Assembly (NCBI GenBank): GCA_030620095.1
Contig: JAUTXW010002491.1
Span: 1 to 64,000 of the forward strand
Source: Kuschelorhynchus macadamiae
Taxonomy: Eukaryota > Arthropoda > Insecta > Coleoptera > Curculionidae
Length of the DNA stretch: 64,000 nt
Direction of reading: 5' to 3'
The notes under the pieces were generated by a model. The model searched no databases and had not been told where the DNA came from. It saw nothing but the letters and a program-made list of their open reading frames with translations. Positions within the stretch are counted from its first letter, which is position 1; each line of letters starts with the position of its first letter. Shown in pieces: positions 20,942 to 31,399 of the stretch. The position numbers were made by a program, and so were the translations under genes.

Positions 20942-21707
20942 TGATCGAGTTGTACTTCTCGAACACTGTTTAGTCGTCGAGTTTTTGATGTGTAACAATT
21001 GCAGATGATCTAGAAGTTCTCTTGAAGACTCTCTGGTTTATTTTTCTTGTGGACTGTATGTTCGTAGTTGTATTTTAGAAATTAAAGGCCCTAGTTGCAC
21101 AACAATAACACCAACATTTATTTGAAAAGCTATGTACAAACTAGGGATTAAAATACTTTACTAATTTACTACTTACTACTTACTAATTTAAAACGTAGGA
21201 TCAAAAATAACGAATAACTATTTAACTCCGGTTATGGACAGACTAATCCACAACCTGTTTAAGTTACGCTAATTTGCGCACGACGAACCCTATTTATTTC
21301 GGCCACGTTACTTTACGTGAACCTTACGCGCGTAAGTCGGTCAACTCAAAAAAACCGAGTTGTTCGCGTGAGATCGTACTCACTTCTGTCGACCCATTTT
21401 TTTCTTGCCGTTGTTATTCCCCTAGCATCCTTCGTTTTTCAAGAAAGCTGACGAGCCAGAAATACGGGCTCCACAATTTGTTATGACTATAGATTTTAGA
21501 ACGCTCTATTGACAAAGCGGCAAAGATCTTAGATTTTATATTGAATTGAACCTTGAAATGAATACTTGAACATGGTTCGACGTTTATTTATGTGATACTA
21601 AAAAAAGCATTTTGTTAGCTTAAAAAGCACGAATTAAAAGCTTTGCTTTAATAAATCTAAATAAAAAATATAAAGATACTTATATATTGTTGGTTTAAAT
21701 CCCAACA
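20942..21707 (-). repeat. BEL/Pao 5' LTR (766 bp)
   Basis: A direct copy of 14104-14849 with TG...CA ends on the element strand. It is 20 bp longer, through a local expansion of a TACTTACTAA-type repeat at about 21158-21190. It must hold the promoter and polyadenylation signal. A TATATA stretch lies near the outer end, but I could not assign a start site. Confidence 0.93.
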
Positions 21708-21712
21708 CTAAT

Positions 21713-22648
21713 GTCATCAGTTTTGTAAATCACTTTTAGTTCACATCGCAGTAACACTCGGTCGAAGAACTGGCCATAATGAAGAAGAAGAGATTTAAAC
21801 GCATCTTCTGGAAAAGTTTTTCCTTTAAATGCATCAATTTTGCAGAGCTCGAGGAATTTAAAATCATTTAAACCGTTAAATCTATAGTTTATTTGTTGCG
21901 GAATTTGATCGATTATTTCATAACAGAGGCGTCTGTATGATATTTGAACATCTCCCACCTTGTCTGTTCGAAGACGCTTGGCTTGTGGCTCTACATTTAA
22001 CGTCATCGTTTTCTCCCAAAATAGGTCAAAGTCATCTCTTTTTTGGCTTAACATGGACCTAAAATCATCTACTTTTTTTAGGCAAAAAGTAATGTCGTTT
22101 GTTTTAGTTTGTAATATATTAAAAACATTGTCCGAGAATCGAAATATTTCTGAAAATATGTTCAACAAATAATTAAAATTAAAATCTCGTTTCAAACAGC
22201 CCAAAAACCCCCTCGAACTATTTATTGCTTCTGAGTCCCACGTTTCATTATTTTCTATTATATTCACAAATAGTTCAATCAGTGATTCACGATTTTCAGT
22301 TATTGTTATATACTATTGTTCCATTATAGTTCCACCTAGTAGGAGCTACTTTGGGCAATGGTTTGTGGACAATGGAGTCCAAAGCTTGTATACGTTTTGT
22401 TGACTTGGAAAAAAAGCAGCCATGCCACTTAAAGTATCGAAAAATACTTTACACTCTTTAATGTGATTGATGGACTGGGATAAAACTAAATTTAATTTAT
22501 AAGCAAAACAATGGACAAACACAGCACTTACGAAAGTTTCTCGAACTTTAGCTTGCAGGCCCCCTAATTGTCCTGCCATCACTGCAGCTCCATCATAGCT
22601 TTGAGCTACTAATTTTTTCTCTCCATTAATTTCTTTAGTAACGTTATA
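21713..22648 (-). pseudogene. hAT copy 2 transposase, catalytic middle
   Basis: Continues the gene on the outer side of the retrotransposon. 21695-22267 contains KVDDFRSMLSQKRDDFDLFW and KTFPEDAFKSLLLHYGQFFD. 22346-22620 contains YDGAAVMAGQLGG, the conserved motif around a catalytic Asp of this hAT group, and VHCFAYKLNLVLSQS. A frameshift near 22310-22350 and a break at the MITE insertion (TA at 22649-22650) separate it from the N-terminal part. The 28 bases lost in copy 1 are retained here. Confidence 0.82.
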
Positions 22649-22749
22649 TACAGGGTTATGATAAATTAAGGAATAAATTCATTATCTTGGAAATTAAAAA
22701 GGTAATAGAAAAACGCTCGAACCTTTCGATTTAGATTTATTTTACTATA

Positions 22750-24277
22750 CAGGGTCACTCACAAAAGTTGTACAACTGTCATCTTTGATTTTTTCAATAC
22801 AACGCCTTATTTTTTTCTGCTGATTTGAATTCTCTATGAAATTCTAGACATTTAACCTATACTAAATATCAACAGTTATCGAAATATGTTTATCTAAATA
22901 AATTTTGAAAATGTCCACTACAATGCCCTAGACGATGGAAAAACTTTTGTTGCACATTAGTAACTGTATCACATTGAATATTTCTTATAACAGTTCGAAT
23001 ACGATCCTTAAGAATTTCAATAGTATGTGGCTTATTTTTATACACTTCGTTTTTCACATACCCCCAAAGAAAAAAGTCTAACGGGCTTAAGTCCGGCGAT
23101 CTTGCCAGCCACTCTATTGTCCCACGTCGCCCAATCCATCGTCTCGGAAAGGTTTCGTTTAAGTATCTCCTGACATCAGCTGCAAAATGGGGTGGTGCCC
23201 CATCCTGTTGATACCATAACAGTTCACTGGGAAGATCCGGATCGTTTACATTAGGATGTAGGGTAGCTAATGCTGGTATAAGATTCTCTTCCAAAAATTG
23301 AAGATACATTTTCCCCGTTAGTGAGGAATCAAAGAAATATGGACCTATAACTTTATTGCCTACAATACCTGCCCATACATTAACACTTTGACGATACTGT
23401 GTATGACTTTCCCTGTACCAGTTAGGATTTTCTTGTGCCCAGTGTCTAAAATTTTGTTTATTTACTTCTCCATCGAGACAAAATGTTGCCTCATCTGTGA
23501 AACAAATTGTTTTGACAAATAATGGATCATGATTACACATGTTGGTCATAATTTCGCAAAACTCGTTTCTGCGATCTGAATCATCATTTATTAATTTTTG
23601 AACGAATTTCACTTTATAGGGATAAAAATTTTCTTTTTTCAAAAATTTGGAAACTGTTGTTTGATGTATATCATTATCATAGGCTGCGTCAGTAGTTGAG
23701 GAATGTGGATTATCTTGAAAAGTTAAGAGAACGTCTAGTTTCTTTTCATCTGAGATCATAGGGCGACCTTTTCCAAAGCGGTCCGTAACACTACCAGTAT
23801 CCGTCCATTTCCTTTCTATTTTGCTCACTGCAGCTGAGTAATAGGTTGCCTATGAGGATATCTGTTGTTAAACAGCTGACAAACTTGTTTTTGTGTCCTA
23901 GTCTTATCACCAGTACCAAGCATTATTAGAATTTTAATTCTTTCTTTCTCTGTTAAACGCATAGTCAATATTTGAAATCAAAATGGCAGATCGTAAATAA
24001 ATTATATGACTTGTCAACACAGTGACAGTGACAAAGTCATTTTTCTTTGGAATTACGCGACAGACATAGGTAGGGTATACAAATGTCCGATAGGTTATTA
24101 AATACACAGGTTTTATTTAGATAAGAATATTTCGATAACTGTTGATTTTCAGTATAGGTTATGTTATACCAAAAATGTCTAGAATTTCATAGAGAATTCA
24201 AATCAGCAGAAAAAAATAAAGTGTTTCGATCGAAAAAATCAAAGATGACAGTTGTACAACTTTTGTGAGTGACCCTG
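22750..24277 (-). mobile_element. Mariner-like element, DD41D type (fifth layer)
   Basis: Inverted repeats of at least 70 near-identical bases start CAGGGTCACTCACAAAAGTT, and similarity continues to about 150 bp. TA dinucleotides flank the element (22748-22749 and 24278-24279). It carries one transposase gene on the minus strand that is almost intact. It is the most deeply nested DNA transposon of the stack. Confidence 0.93.
22890..23962 (-). pseudogene. DD41D mariner transposase, one frameshift
   Basis: An ATG at 23962-23960 opens a frame (MRLTEKERIKILIMLGTGDK) holding the first helix-turn-helix. Near 23835, in CAGCTGCAG, the frame shifts and the remaining ~312 aa are open to 22890. The linker FGKGRPMISDEKK is the GRPR-like motif. 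The catalytic triad is D in CFTDEATF, D in WYQQDGAPPHF and D in SPDLSPLDFFLWG, with 41 residues between the second and third. A single 1-base lesion separates it from a full-length ~357-aa protein, so it was lost recently. Spacing of 41 differs from classical mariner DD34D and Tc1 DD34E. Confidence 0.88.
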
Positions 24278-24403
24278 TATAGTTTAAAATAATTTCTAAA
24301 TATGCGTAAAAATAAATCTAAATCGACGGGTTCGAGCGTTTTTCTATTACATTTTTAATATCCAAGATAATGAATTTATTCCTTAATTTATCATAACCCT
24401 GTA

Positions 24404-25376
24404 TAAACTACGGTATAAAATGCATCTGTTGTACGATTTTCGGACATATTCTTAAAACCTAAAAATCGCTCTTGAATGCTTCCGTCTGTTTTAACGTAGC
24501 GTATTACTATAGATAATTGATTAAAATTAGTGATATCAGTTGTTTCGTCCAGAACGATAGCAATGAACCGCACCTCGCCAAACTCCTGCTTAATTCTTTT
24601 TAAAATAATGGTTGCAACAACGGAAATTAAGTCATTCTGGATTCGATTCGACGTTCCGCGAAAAACCTAGACTGCTCTAAATGATTTTTTAAGCAATCAT
24701 CATATTTAGCCATTAAACTAAGTAAATCTTGAAAATTTCCTCTATTTGAAGAAACGCTTGTTTCGTCATGACCTCTAAATCCCAATTCGTGCTGTCCGAG
24801 AAAACAAACAACATCGATAAGTCTTCTTAATATTTGCCTATTTTTATCGACTAGTTCATTGTGTTGGCGGTAACTAATTTCCAACTGTTTATTAAGGGCG
24901 TGTTCAATTCTGGTTTTGTCGAAGACTTTTTCTCTTATGACGGCCTGTAAATGCGCTTTGGACATAATGTGTCTTTTTACAGCTTTATGGAAATTGTTCG
25001 AAAAATCGGAAAAACCAGTTTTATTCCAGAGACCTTTTTCATTTTCAAAAAGTAAACATGGTCAACAAAATAATTTACTTATGTTTTCACACCCTGTTAG
25101 CCATTTAAATTGTCCGTATTGTTTTTCCGGATAAAAATGTCCAATACAGTTTTTCATTTTTGTGGTTAAATTTTTCATAGGCGGTTTTGCCCTTCCTTTG
25201 GAAATTATTTGAAGCTTATTAGCGAAGTTTAATGTTGAAAATCTCTTTATTATTAAGAAACACACCACACATCTGCACACACTTTTCTTACTAAATTCTC
25301 CAACATTTTCAACGTTATTACCGATAGCCGAAGTTGACGGTATTTGCATATCCACGTCCGTATTATTGTCTTCCAT
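24404..25376 (-). pseudogene. hAT copy 2 transposase, N-terminal part
   Basis: ATG at 25376 gives MEDNNTDVDMQIPSTSAIGN, a better-preserved start than in copy 1. It is followed by the TTF finger (FKWLTGCENISKLFC at 25080) and the DUF4371-like region (24627-24965, VVCFLGQHELGFRGHDE). Then comes RFIAIVLDETTDITNFNQLS (24391-24573), carrying the 'DETTD' catalytic Asp. Frameshifts lie near 25060 and 24620. With the pieces at 21713-22648 and 13825-14103 nearly the whole protein can be followed. Confidence 0.82.
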
Positions 25377-25566
25377 ATCGCACCATGCACGATGCGACGT
25401 ATGTATCACACAGCACATGGTTAGCCGTTCAAACAAAAAACCTACTCCAACGATAGCTTCCGCCACCACATTCACAGGAAATCAAGCATACAGGACTTGG
25501 CTGTAGAGAAGCACTGCTTCCCTTGCTTCCATGGACTGCACGCCCCTGTTGTTTACGGTTTATAAT

Positions 25567-25930
25567 ATGTACAGTGAGGCAGGACCTTCGGGCATAAAGC
25601 GGCCTAAATTGCGTGTTAAAAATAAAATTAAACTGTCAGACAGTGAACTGGAATAGCACCTACATAATACTGATAAAGAAAATCCTGTTCAATTTGAAGA
25701 CAGTGAGAGCGCTTGGTCGGATAAAGAGAGCAGTGATGCGCATTCCCTACGTGAAAACGATGTGGATGAGAATAACGACAGAGGTAAATATTTTTAATGT
25801 TTTTTTTATGTTTATCTTATAAGCAGTTAAAATATTTAGATTATCAAGACGGTGCCTGGAGTTCCAAACTGGCAAGCTTCGTCTGCAGGGTTGAAAGGTA
25901 TTGGAAATGAGCCAATAGACTATTTTTTAC
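25567..25930 (+). pseudogene. piggyBac A transposase, N-terminal exons
   Basis: The ATG at 25567 opens an acidic N-terminus (EDSESAWSDKESSDAHSL) typical of piggyBac proteins, broken by one TAG near 25652. A GTAAAT donor near 25786 and a TTTAG acceptor near 25840 are plausible intron borders. Beyond them another frame gives VPGVPNWQASSAGLKGIGN then EPIDYFLLLLDE, the conserved 'P.DYF..F..D' start of the DDE_Tnp_1_7 domain. No catalytic Asp remains, since the rest of the gene is deleted. Confidence 0.65.
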
Positions 25931-27085
25931 TGTTGTTGGACGAGACACAACAAAAGTTTGTAAAATATATACTTTACTCTCTATTCTTTTCTATATTTTA
26001 AAATATTTTTATGATAGAATGCCCTGTTTTTTTCTTAAAATAAGTATTTAATTTTTTGTGAAACAATTTCGATATCGTTGTAGGCTCATTCTAATTAATG
26101 TAGCTTTTTTTAAAAAATAATACTTTGAAACCTTCCTTTTTAGTCATTTATTGCATCAAATACATTGTCGCCCAAAGGCGACATCAGCACTAGAGCGTAA
26201 ACACCGTCCTACAGTGCTGCTGTCGCTTATCGACGACCTGTCATTATTGACAGGTAAGGACCGAGAAATATGTTGCTAATACTCTTTTAATACTACCTCG
26301 TAGTCAAAACTAGTAATAGCTACGAAAAAATGGTTCCGCTTCTGGCAAAAGTAATAAATTATAATGACGCAGCGAACGTGTTAAACAGGGCATACAAAAT
26401 AGTTTGTTTAAATAAACACTTCCACTCATCCACGTATAATCCGAATACTACTGATTTCGAAACCTACGAAAGAAAACTATGTATTTTGACTTCCCCTGTT
26501 TTTTATTTCAAGGACAGGCTTAGATCCTTCGGCCCCCGTATTTAAAAAGTCTATTTTGTCCTCGGTTTTGCACCGGGAAAATGGCGTTTCTAATAAAATG
26601 CAGACCGGAACGTACAACGGAAACATTTCATCCAACTTTTACGGTGCCACAAATACCACGATACACGACACGATGCAAAACTGCTTCCGACTCCGATGAT
26701 CTGAACGCACTAATTCACATTAATTCCATAACAAGCCAATATGCGCCTGTAGTCTGCAGCAGCACTTTATGCCGCTCCCAATCTCTATTTGGCTTATGAA
26801 TATTCACCATTGCGCTGCCATAGCAACCGCCGTAAACAAATCTAAGCGCGAAAGCCGGCGTGCGGGAGAGTCTGAAGCGTAATTTTTTACTATTGCTAGT
26901 AATTTTATTCCTCAATGAGTCGCTCTTATGAAGAGGTGTTCAGTGTTGATGGAAAATATTGATATAATTAGTGTGAATTTATATAAAACATACTACATTA
27001 TTATAGTAGAAATGTATATTATAAAATGCTTAATATTTTAAGTAAATTTGGAAAATGTAAGTGAAGCGGCGCAACTGCCTGTTAT

Positions 27086-28840
27086 TGATCCTATTTTACT
27101 ATTATCATAACCCTGACGATTATTTGATTAACAAACGTCCGCTAGCCCAATACATCCGGTTACGAATATATATGTGAGCGGTCGTAAATCACAGTAAACA
27201 GGTAGATGCGTGGTATATTTAGGGTAGTAAATGTTCAACTTAATAAAGGGTTAACTTATAAACTAAATTTGCTAGGTATTAACAACAAATGTAAAATAAA
27301 AATGAATTAATTATATTTGCGAAATGATGCAAAGAACTTCCAACAATTAGTTTATTCTAATTTAAAGTACAAAAATTATCCGAACGACAATCAATACTTT
27401 CTCGACAGGCTATCAAAATCGATTGTACTTCAGAAACATTCTACCAAGTTCTTAGAAATAGAAAATGATAGAACATGTTCCCTAAAAAAAGCAATATTTT
27501 AATAGCATAACACTTAAATGGCTAATTCTTAAAACTAATGGTCGTAAATGTTATAGGTGGTGTAACGGTAACTGGGTCTCGTTTGGCGCCGATATCAATT
27601 GTTTAAATTCCAAAGGGATGATTGCTCACATATAAGTAGAAACTAGATTATTTCCAACAAAAATCGAAATTAAAAAAAAAACTCTTTTTAAAAAAGAAAT
27701 TATCTACAAGATTAAACTGGAAGTATTTCATTAATTTTTATATTTCAAATATAATACTACAAAAACTTTTTTGCAAACTCAAGGACCAAGTAGAAAAGAT
27801 TTTATATGGTGGAATTTCAAGTTCAATTATTGGAAAATAGAACGTTTTTGCGGTACTTACAGTATTTCAAATATCGCAAAGTATTTCAATTGTATTGAAA
27901 GCTCAGTGTAATAACTATTCAGAATACCCAGAAATCGGTATGCAAACCAACTAATTCCGAATAAATTAGGCCAGAAAACTCACTGAAACTGAACGGATAC
28001 CAACCATTTTTTCAAAGAAAGCGGGCCCGAATAAATACAAAAGGTATTTTATAGGCACTCGGCTAGTTTTAAGTCGATCTAGATCGCAGACAGGCCCGCC
28101 ATTGATTAATAAAATATCGATACGTATCTATACAAAGCGCTGATTCCTATCATGTAATTAATACTTTTTTTAGATGATTGTGCAGTAATTGTGAATAAAA
28201 AATAATAGATTATCGTGTTAATGCTGTTGTGACACCATTCCATATCTATCGATTTCCTTTATGCGATATTAGTTGTGGCGGTTACGCAACTAAAAAAATA
28301 TGATTTATCTTTTGCCGATTTGGTATTAGGGAAGGATGTATTACATACAAAAGATGTATTACACGATATTTCCATTTTCTTTGAATTTTTTTTCCAATTT
28401 AATTATTTTATTTCTCATAATATTAGATCAGTGCGATATAAATGTGTGTTTTCAAAAGTAATGGATATGTTTAGATTTGACAATATTAACTTTTCAACAG
28501 TAATAAAGAAGTTTATTTGAAACATTATTTCATTTGTGACAATAAATTTTGTTTTCATTAACAGCTTTAAACTCAGTGCCCTTCGTGAAAATTGCCATGG
28601 GGGTTAAGAACCTACACTAGAGTAATAAATATGCAGCAATGATATCAACCACTAAAGGAAGCACCTGCAATGTTGGTAGATCCTATAATATTCCATCAAG
28701 GAGATGGCAGTGATCTACTTGGCAGAGTTATGTCGAGGAGAAAGCTGCGATGTGCATGCATTATGAATTCTGACTGCATACTGCTAAGTAAAAACACATA
28801 GTCACAATATAACACAGAGTGATCAAAAAGATGAGAAAGT
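27086..28840. other. No recognisable feature
   Basis: A+T-rich sequence with only short open frames (the longest, 81 codons at 28275-28520, has no recognisable motif). I saw no element termini, simple repeat or protein similarity. Confidence 0.45.
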
Positions 28841-28844
28841 AGTC

Positions 28845-28955
28845 GCGAGACGAGACGAGATTAGGGCTTCATTTCGTCTCCGCTTTGTCCAATCTCGTCT
28901 CGAAACTTTGGCCGAAGCAAAACGGGGTCTCGTCTCAAAAAATCTTGCCTCAACT
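28845..28955. repeat. GAGACGAGA-rich inverted repeat cluster
   Basis: A run of GAGACGAGACGAGATT is followed about 45 bases later by AATCTCGTCTCG and then GTCTCGTCTC, forming a small hairpin-capable palindrome. A second cluster of the same words lies at 45755-45885. The words may be the terminal or subterminal repeats of an unassigned DNA transposon. No flanking duplication was found. Confidence 0.45.
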
Positions 28956-28959
28956 TTGA

Positions 28960-30511
28960 GTATATTAATCTAGCCGGTTAAAGGTTAAATAAAGACGTTC
29001 ACTGAAAATGATTTTTTTTTGCAATAAACACTCAAACTGTATCAGTGAACCGCGCGCCTTTACAAATTGCTACTTTATTGCACCTGCTTGGATGCTAGTC
29101 CATTGAAAATGCTTCTAACCCTTTGTTACATAAGTTTAAATAATCGCAAATACATCATTTATTCCTACATACAATTTCAGCCTTTATACACAATAAACAT
29201 ATTTTTTTTATGACATTATAACAGTGTACCCTTTCTCTCAAACATCTTGCTTAATGTGTAGTTCAACATCTTATTAAATAAATTGCTAATAAATTGATAA
29301 AATATTTTTTTTGCAATTATTTTTTATTTATTATTGCTAAGTTTCTTCGATTAAATTGTGATTGTCCTCCCCAGGTTGTTTGACCAGTAAAACAAAAATT
29401 ATATATTTCTGAAAAAATAAAATCGTTAAACAGAATCGCACAGGGGGGTCACAATAAACTAAAAATACTATTCAGTTTATTGGCCGGTTATTATTTATGG
29501 TTTACCGCTATTCAAAGGTAGGCTTTCGATGTGTACATTTTTTAATATAGTGCTTTAAAGCACTTTAAATTCGATGTTTATTGTCATCTATTGTGGCTAC
29601 CTAGAGGTTTTTGTGTTTTATTTTAGCGAGTTAACATTATTCATGTGAAATTAATTAAAATTATGAGATAGCTAAACTCATACAAGTTATCCACTATCCA
29701 GTAGATCGCATCTATTATTATACTAAATAATACACTTTAATCCATACAATATTACACATAAACACAAGTGTTTTAAGTTTTTAACACCGGTTTTGCACCA
29801 TAATAAGTCCGACCAGTCCTTAGAAAACAACAAACAAACATAATAGTAAAATGAGTTAGAGACTTCACAACCACATATCCAGTTAGCTAAATCGTACATA
29901 CTTTTGCGAAAATTTCGATGAACCTCTTTATTTTTATCTTTACTAGTTTGTCGTTGAATTGTTATTAGTTGAATTCGGTTATTTTCTCAAAATTAAGTTC
30001 GTCAGCACTCTTTAGTTGTTTAAGTTTTTGCAGCAGTCACTACCAACATTTTATTTCTTGTATATTTCCAACTCACACATGGATCATAAAAATAAAAAAA
30101 TATATATTTATATAAATCAATTTTCATCGATTAAAACCGTCCGAACCAATATCGGGTTAGAATATCGACCGCGTGACCTCTGAACAACTGACCTTCCGCA
30201 TGCCAACGTGATGCCGCGACCGATCGATCGAATTATGAGAACAGACCGGCTGATGACCCAAATCGCGATCTCGTATTCCATTTGCTATCACGTTCGGTTG
30301 CAGTTCGGTAGCTGTGAAATCTTCGGGTACTTTCGTCAAACTTTAAGGTAATCAAGACAATTTGGACTGCCCAGCCTAGCTTAGTATAGAGTATTTTATT
30401 ATGCCTAAAGAACGCAACGCGACTATTCGAACCACTGCACATAAGGCCAGATAACTAAATTACGACAACAAAAATAGCAAAACATTTTTTTTGCGAACGA
30501 ATCACATATAT

Positions 30512-30515
<4 letters not shown>
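28960..30515. other. No recognisable feature
   Basis: A+T-rich DNA. A G+C-richer block at 30130-30460 stands out and has a minus-strand open frame of about 69 codons, but I cannot identify it. It may be a retroelement leader linked to the PLE fragment downstream. Confidence 0.4.

Positions 30516-30579
<64 letters not shown>
30516..30579. repeat. (TA)n microsatellite
   Basis: About 32 uninterrupted TA units directly upstream of the PLE fragment. A similar run lies at 35262-35319. Confidence 0.97.
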
Positions 30580-30580
<1 letters not shown>

Positions 30581-30629
30581 TTAAAACATTTATTTATCTT
30601 GAACAAAGGAAAGGGGACGGTTCCTTAGC

Positions 30630-31276
30630 ACACTCTGTATACAAAAAACCAACGCATACGAACAGATACCTAAATGCAAATTTACATAATCATGCGGCAC
30701 AAAAGCAATCGAGCCCTCGCGATTTATGATCAAAATTATTTACAATCGCAAACAGAGAAATTGACTCAAAATTTTAAGAAGGTAGGAAATGTAGTTCTTC
30801 CATTTATACACGGAAACACAGACAAGATTGCAAGGTTACTTCGCCGGTTCAACATACGTACAATCTTCAACACACACAAGAAAATTGGACAATGTTTGCG
30901 ATCGCCAAAGGACATTATTCCTTTTCAAACGGAATGAGTATATGCAGTTCCTTGTTCCTGTGGTGATGTCTATATTGGAGAAACTGGACGATTTATATCG
31001 ACTAGGCTTAAGGAACTTAAACGATGTATCAGAAAGAAACAAATTGCACAATCTGCTGTATCTGAACACCAACATTCTACTGAACATAACATAAGTGTAA
31101 ATGAAACCAACGTTCTTGCATCGGTGGCGGAATTCTATAAACGGAAAATGAGAGAATCTATTGAAATTTATAAGCATCCTAACAATTTTAATAGAGTTAC
31201 GGGCTTCAGTCAACATCATACGTGGAAACCGATCGTTACACCGAGTCACGGTTCGGTAGACACAGGTCGACCATAA
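30630..31276 (+). pseudogene. Penelope-like element: GIY-YIG endonuclease end (family A)
   Basis: Reading across frames, 30650-30740 gives NRYLNANLHNHAAQKQSS, a motif just after the PLE reverse transcriptase. 30790-30935 gives the linker (FNTHKKIGQCLRSPKD), and 30930-31100 gives GVYAVPCSCGDVYIGETGRF, the GIY-YIG nuclease with its 'PC.CG' zinc-type Cys pair. The tail (IEIYKHPNNFNRVTGF) is also PLE-like. The frame shifts near 30930, and the reverse transcriptase is absent, so this is a 5'-truncated copy. The PLE endonuclease opens the target for target-primed synthesis. Confidence 0.8.
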
Positions 31277-31330
31277 ATCGCCAGCCTGGGTCTTTCCGAG
31301 CTCACTCACTGTGATCTCGTGAAGTAAAGA

Positions 31331-31371
31331 TCCCTGAAGATGACTCGTGCAATTGAAGACGAAACGTCGGA
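31331..31371 (+). ncRNA. Hammerhead-ribozyme-like motif (PLE family A)
   Basis: CTGAAGA (31334-31340) fits the CUGANGA core. A 20-base helix II arm follows with 3 of 4 closing pairs, then GAAAC (31361-31365) and a palindromic ACGT helix III ending at C31368. Helix I pairs TCC (31331-31333) with GGA (31369-31371). It lies 55 bp after the end of the PLE coding sequence, where PLE pseudo-LTRs carry minimal hammerheads. Confidence 0.65.
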
Positions 31372-31399
31372 ACATGATTTCTTAAGTTATCACAGCTGT

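Larger units (their letters stand above)
14104..21707 (-). mobile_element. Intact BEL/Pao LTR retrotransposon
   Basis: A 7.6-kb element is flanked by a perfect 5-bp duplication CTAAT (14099-14103 and 21708-21712). It has two LTRs, a primer-binding-site candidate, a purine tract and one uninterrupted Gag-Pol frame on the minus strand. By eye the LTRs differ by two substitutions and a 20-bp expansion of a TTACTAA-type repeat. It interrupts hAT copy 2, so it is younger than that element. No envelope-like frame is present. Confidence 0.95.
22651..24401. mobile_element. MITE (about 220 bp) split by a mariner (fourth layer)
   Basis: Outer inverted repeats read CAGGGTTATGATAAATTAAG at both ends and extend for about 90 bp each. 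TA flanks them at 22649-22650 and 24402-24403. The flanking hAT sequence rejoins as GTTTATAACG, which is exactly the uninterrupted sequence in hAT copy 1 near 8232, confirming TA-targeted insertion. The MITE has almost no internal sequence and resembles a Tc1/mariner foldback derivative. A mariner at 22750-24277 sits inside it. Confidence 0.9.
13779..25548 (-). mobile_element. hAT element copy 2 (third layer), same family as 6847-9374
   Basis: The ends are CAGGGGTGCAGTGAAATT at 13779 and the complement of CAGGGGCGTGCAGTCCATGG at 25548. A perfect 8-bp duplication TTGTTTAC flanks them (13771-13778 and 25549-25556). Subtracting the BEL/Pao retrotransposon (14104-21707 plus its 5-bp duplication) and the MITE/mariner block (22651-24401) leaves about 2.4 kb, close to copy 1. 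It landed 18 bp upstream of the ATG of piggyBac A. Confidence 0.93.
13569..26380 (+). mobile_element. piggyBac-type element A (second layer)
   Basis: Short inverted termini CACGTTCGCTGCG begin at 13569 and end at 26380 in reverse. Both are flanked by TTAA (13565-13568 and 26381-26384), the piggyBac target site. The coding part that remains (25567-25930) is a piggyBac N-terminus. Without the nested hAT the element is about 1 kb, so it was internally deleted. It interrupts the zinc-finger region of the older hAT and was itself hit at TTGTTTAC by hAT copy 2. Confidence 0.8.
12991..27077 (-). mobile_element. Old hAT element (outermost layer of nested stack)
   Basis: The left terminus CAGTGGCGGCTCGTGGATTT begins at 12991. 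The right terminus is degenerate (..AGCGGCGCAACTG ending at 27077). The adjoining octamers CCAGTTTT (12983-12990) and CCTGTTAT (27078-27085) match at 6 of 8 positions, which fits an aged hAT target duplication. Its transposase reads on the minus strand and is interrupted at TTAA by the piggyBac element 13569-26380. Without insertions only about 1.27 kb remains, since the catalytic middle and C-terminus are gone. The right boundary is less certain than the left. Confidence 0.6.

Noticed and set aside
30250..30280. CTGATGA upstream of the PLE fragment, as a hammerhead core
   Set aside because: No GAAAC box or pairing helices follow within a plausible distance.
30130..30460. G+C-richer block that could hold a tRNA-like or SINE promoter
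   Set aside because: No A-box/B-box pair with cloverleaf pairing could be traced by eye.
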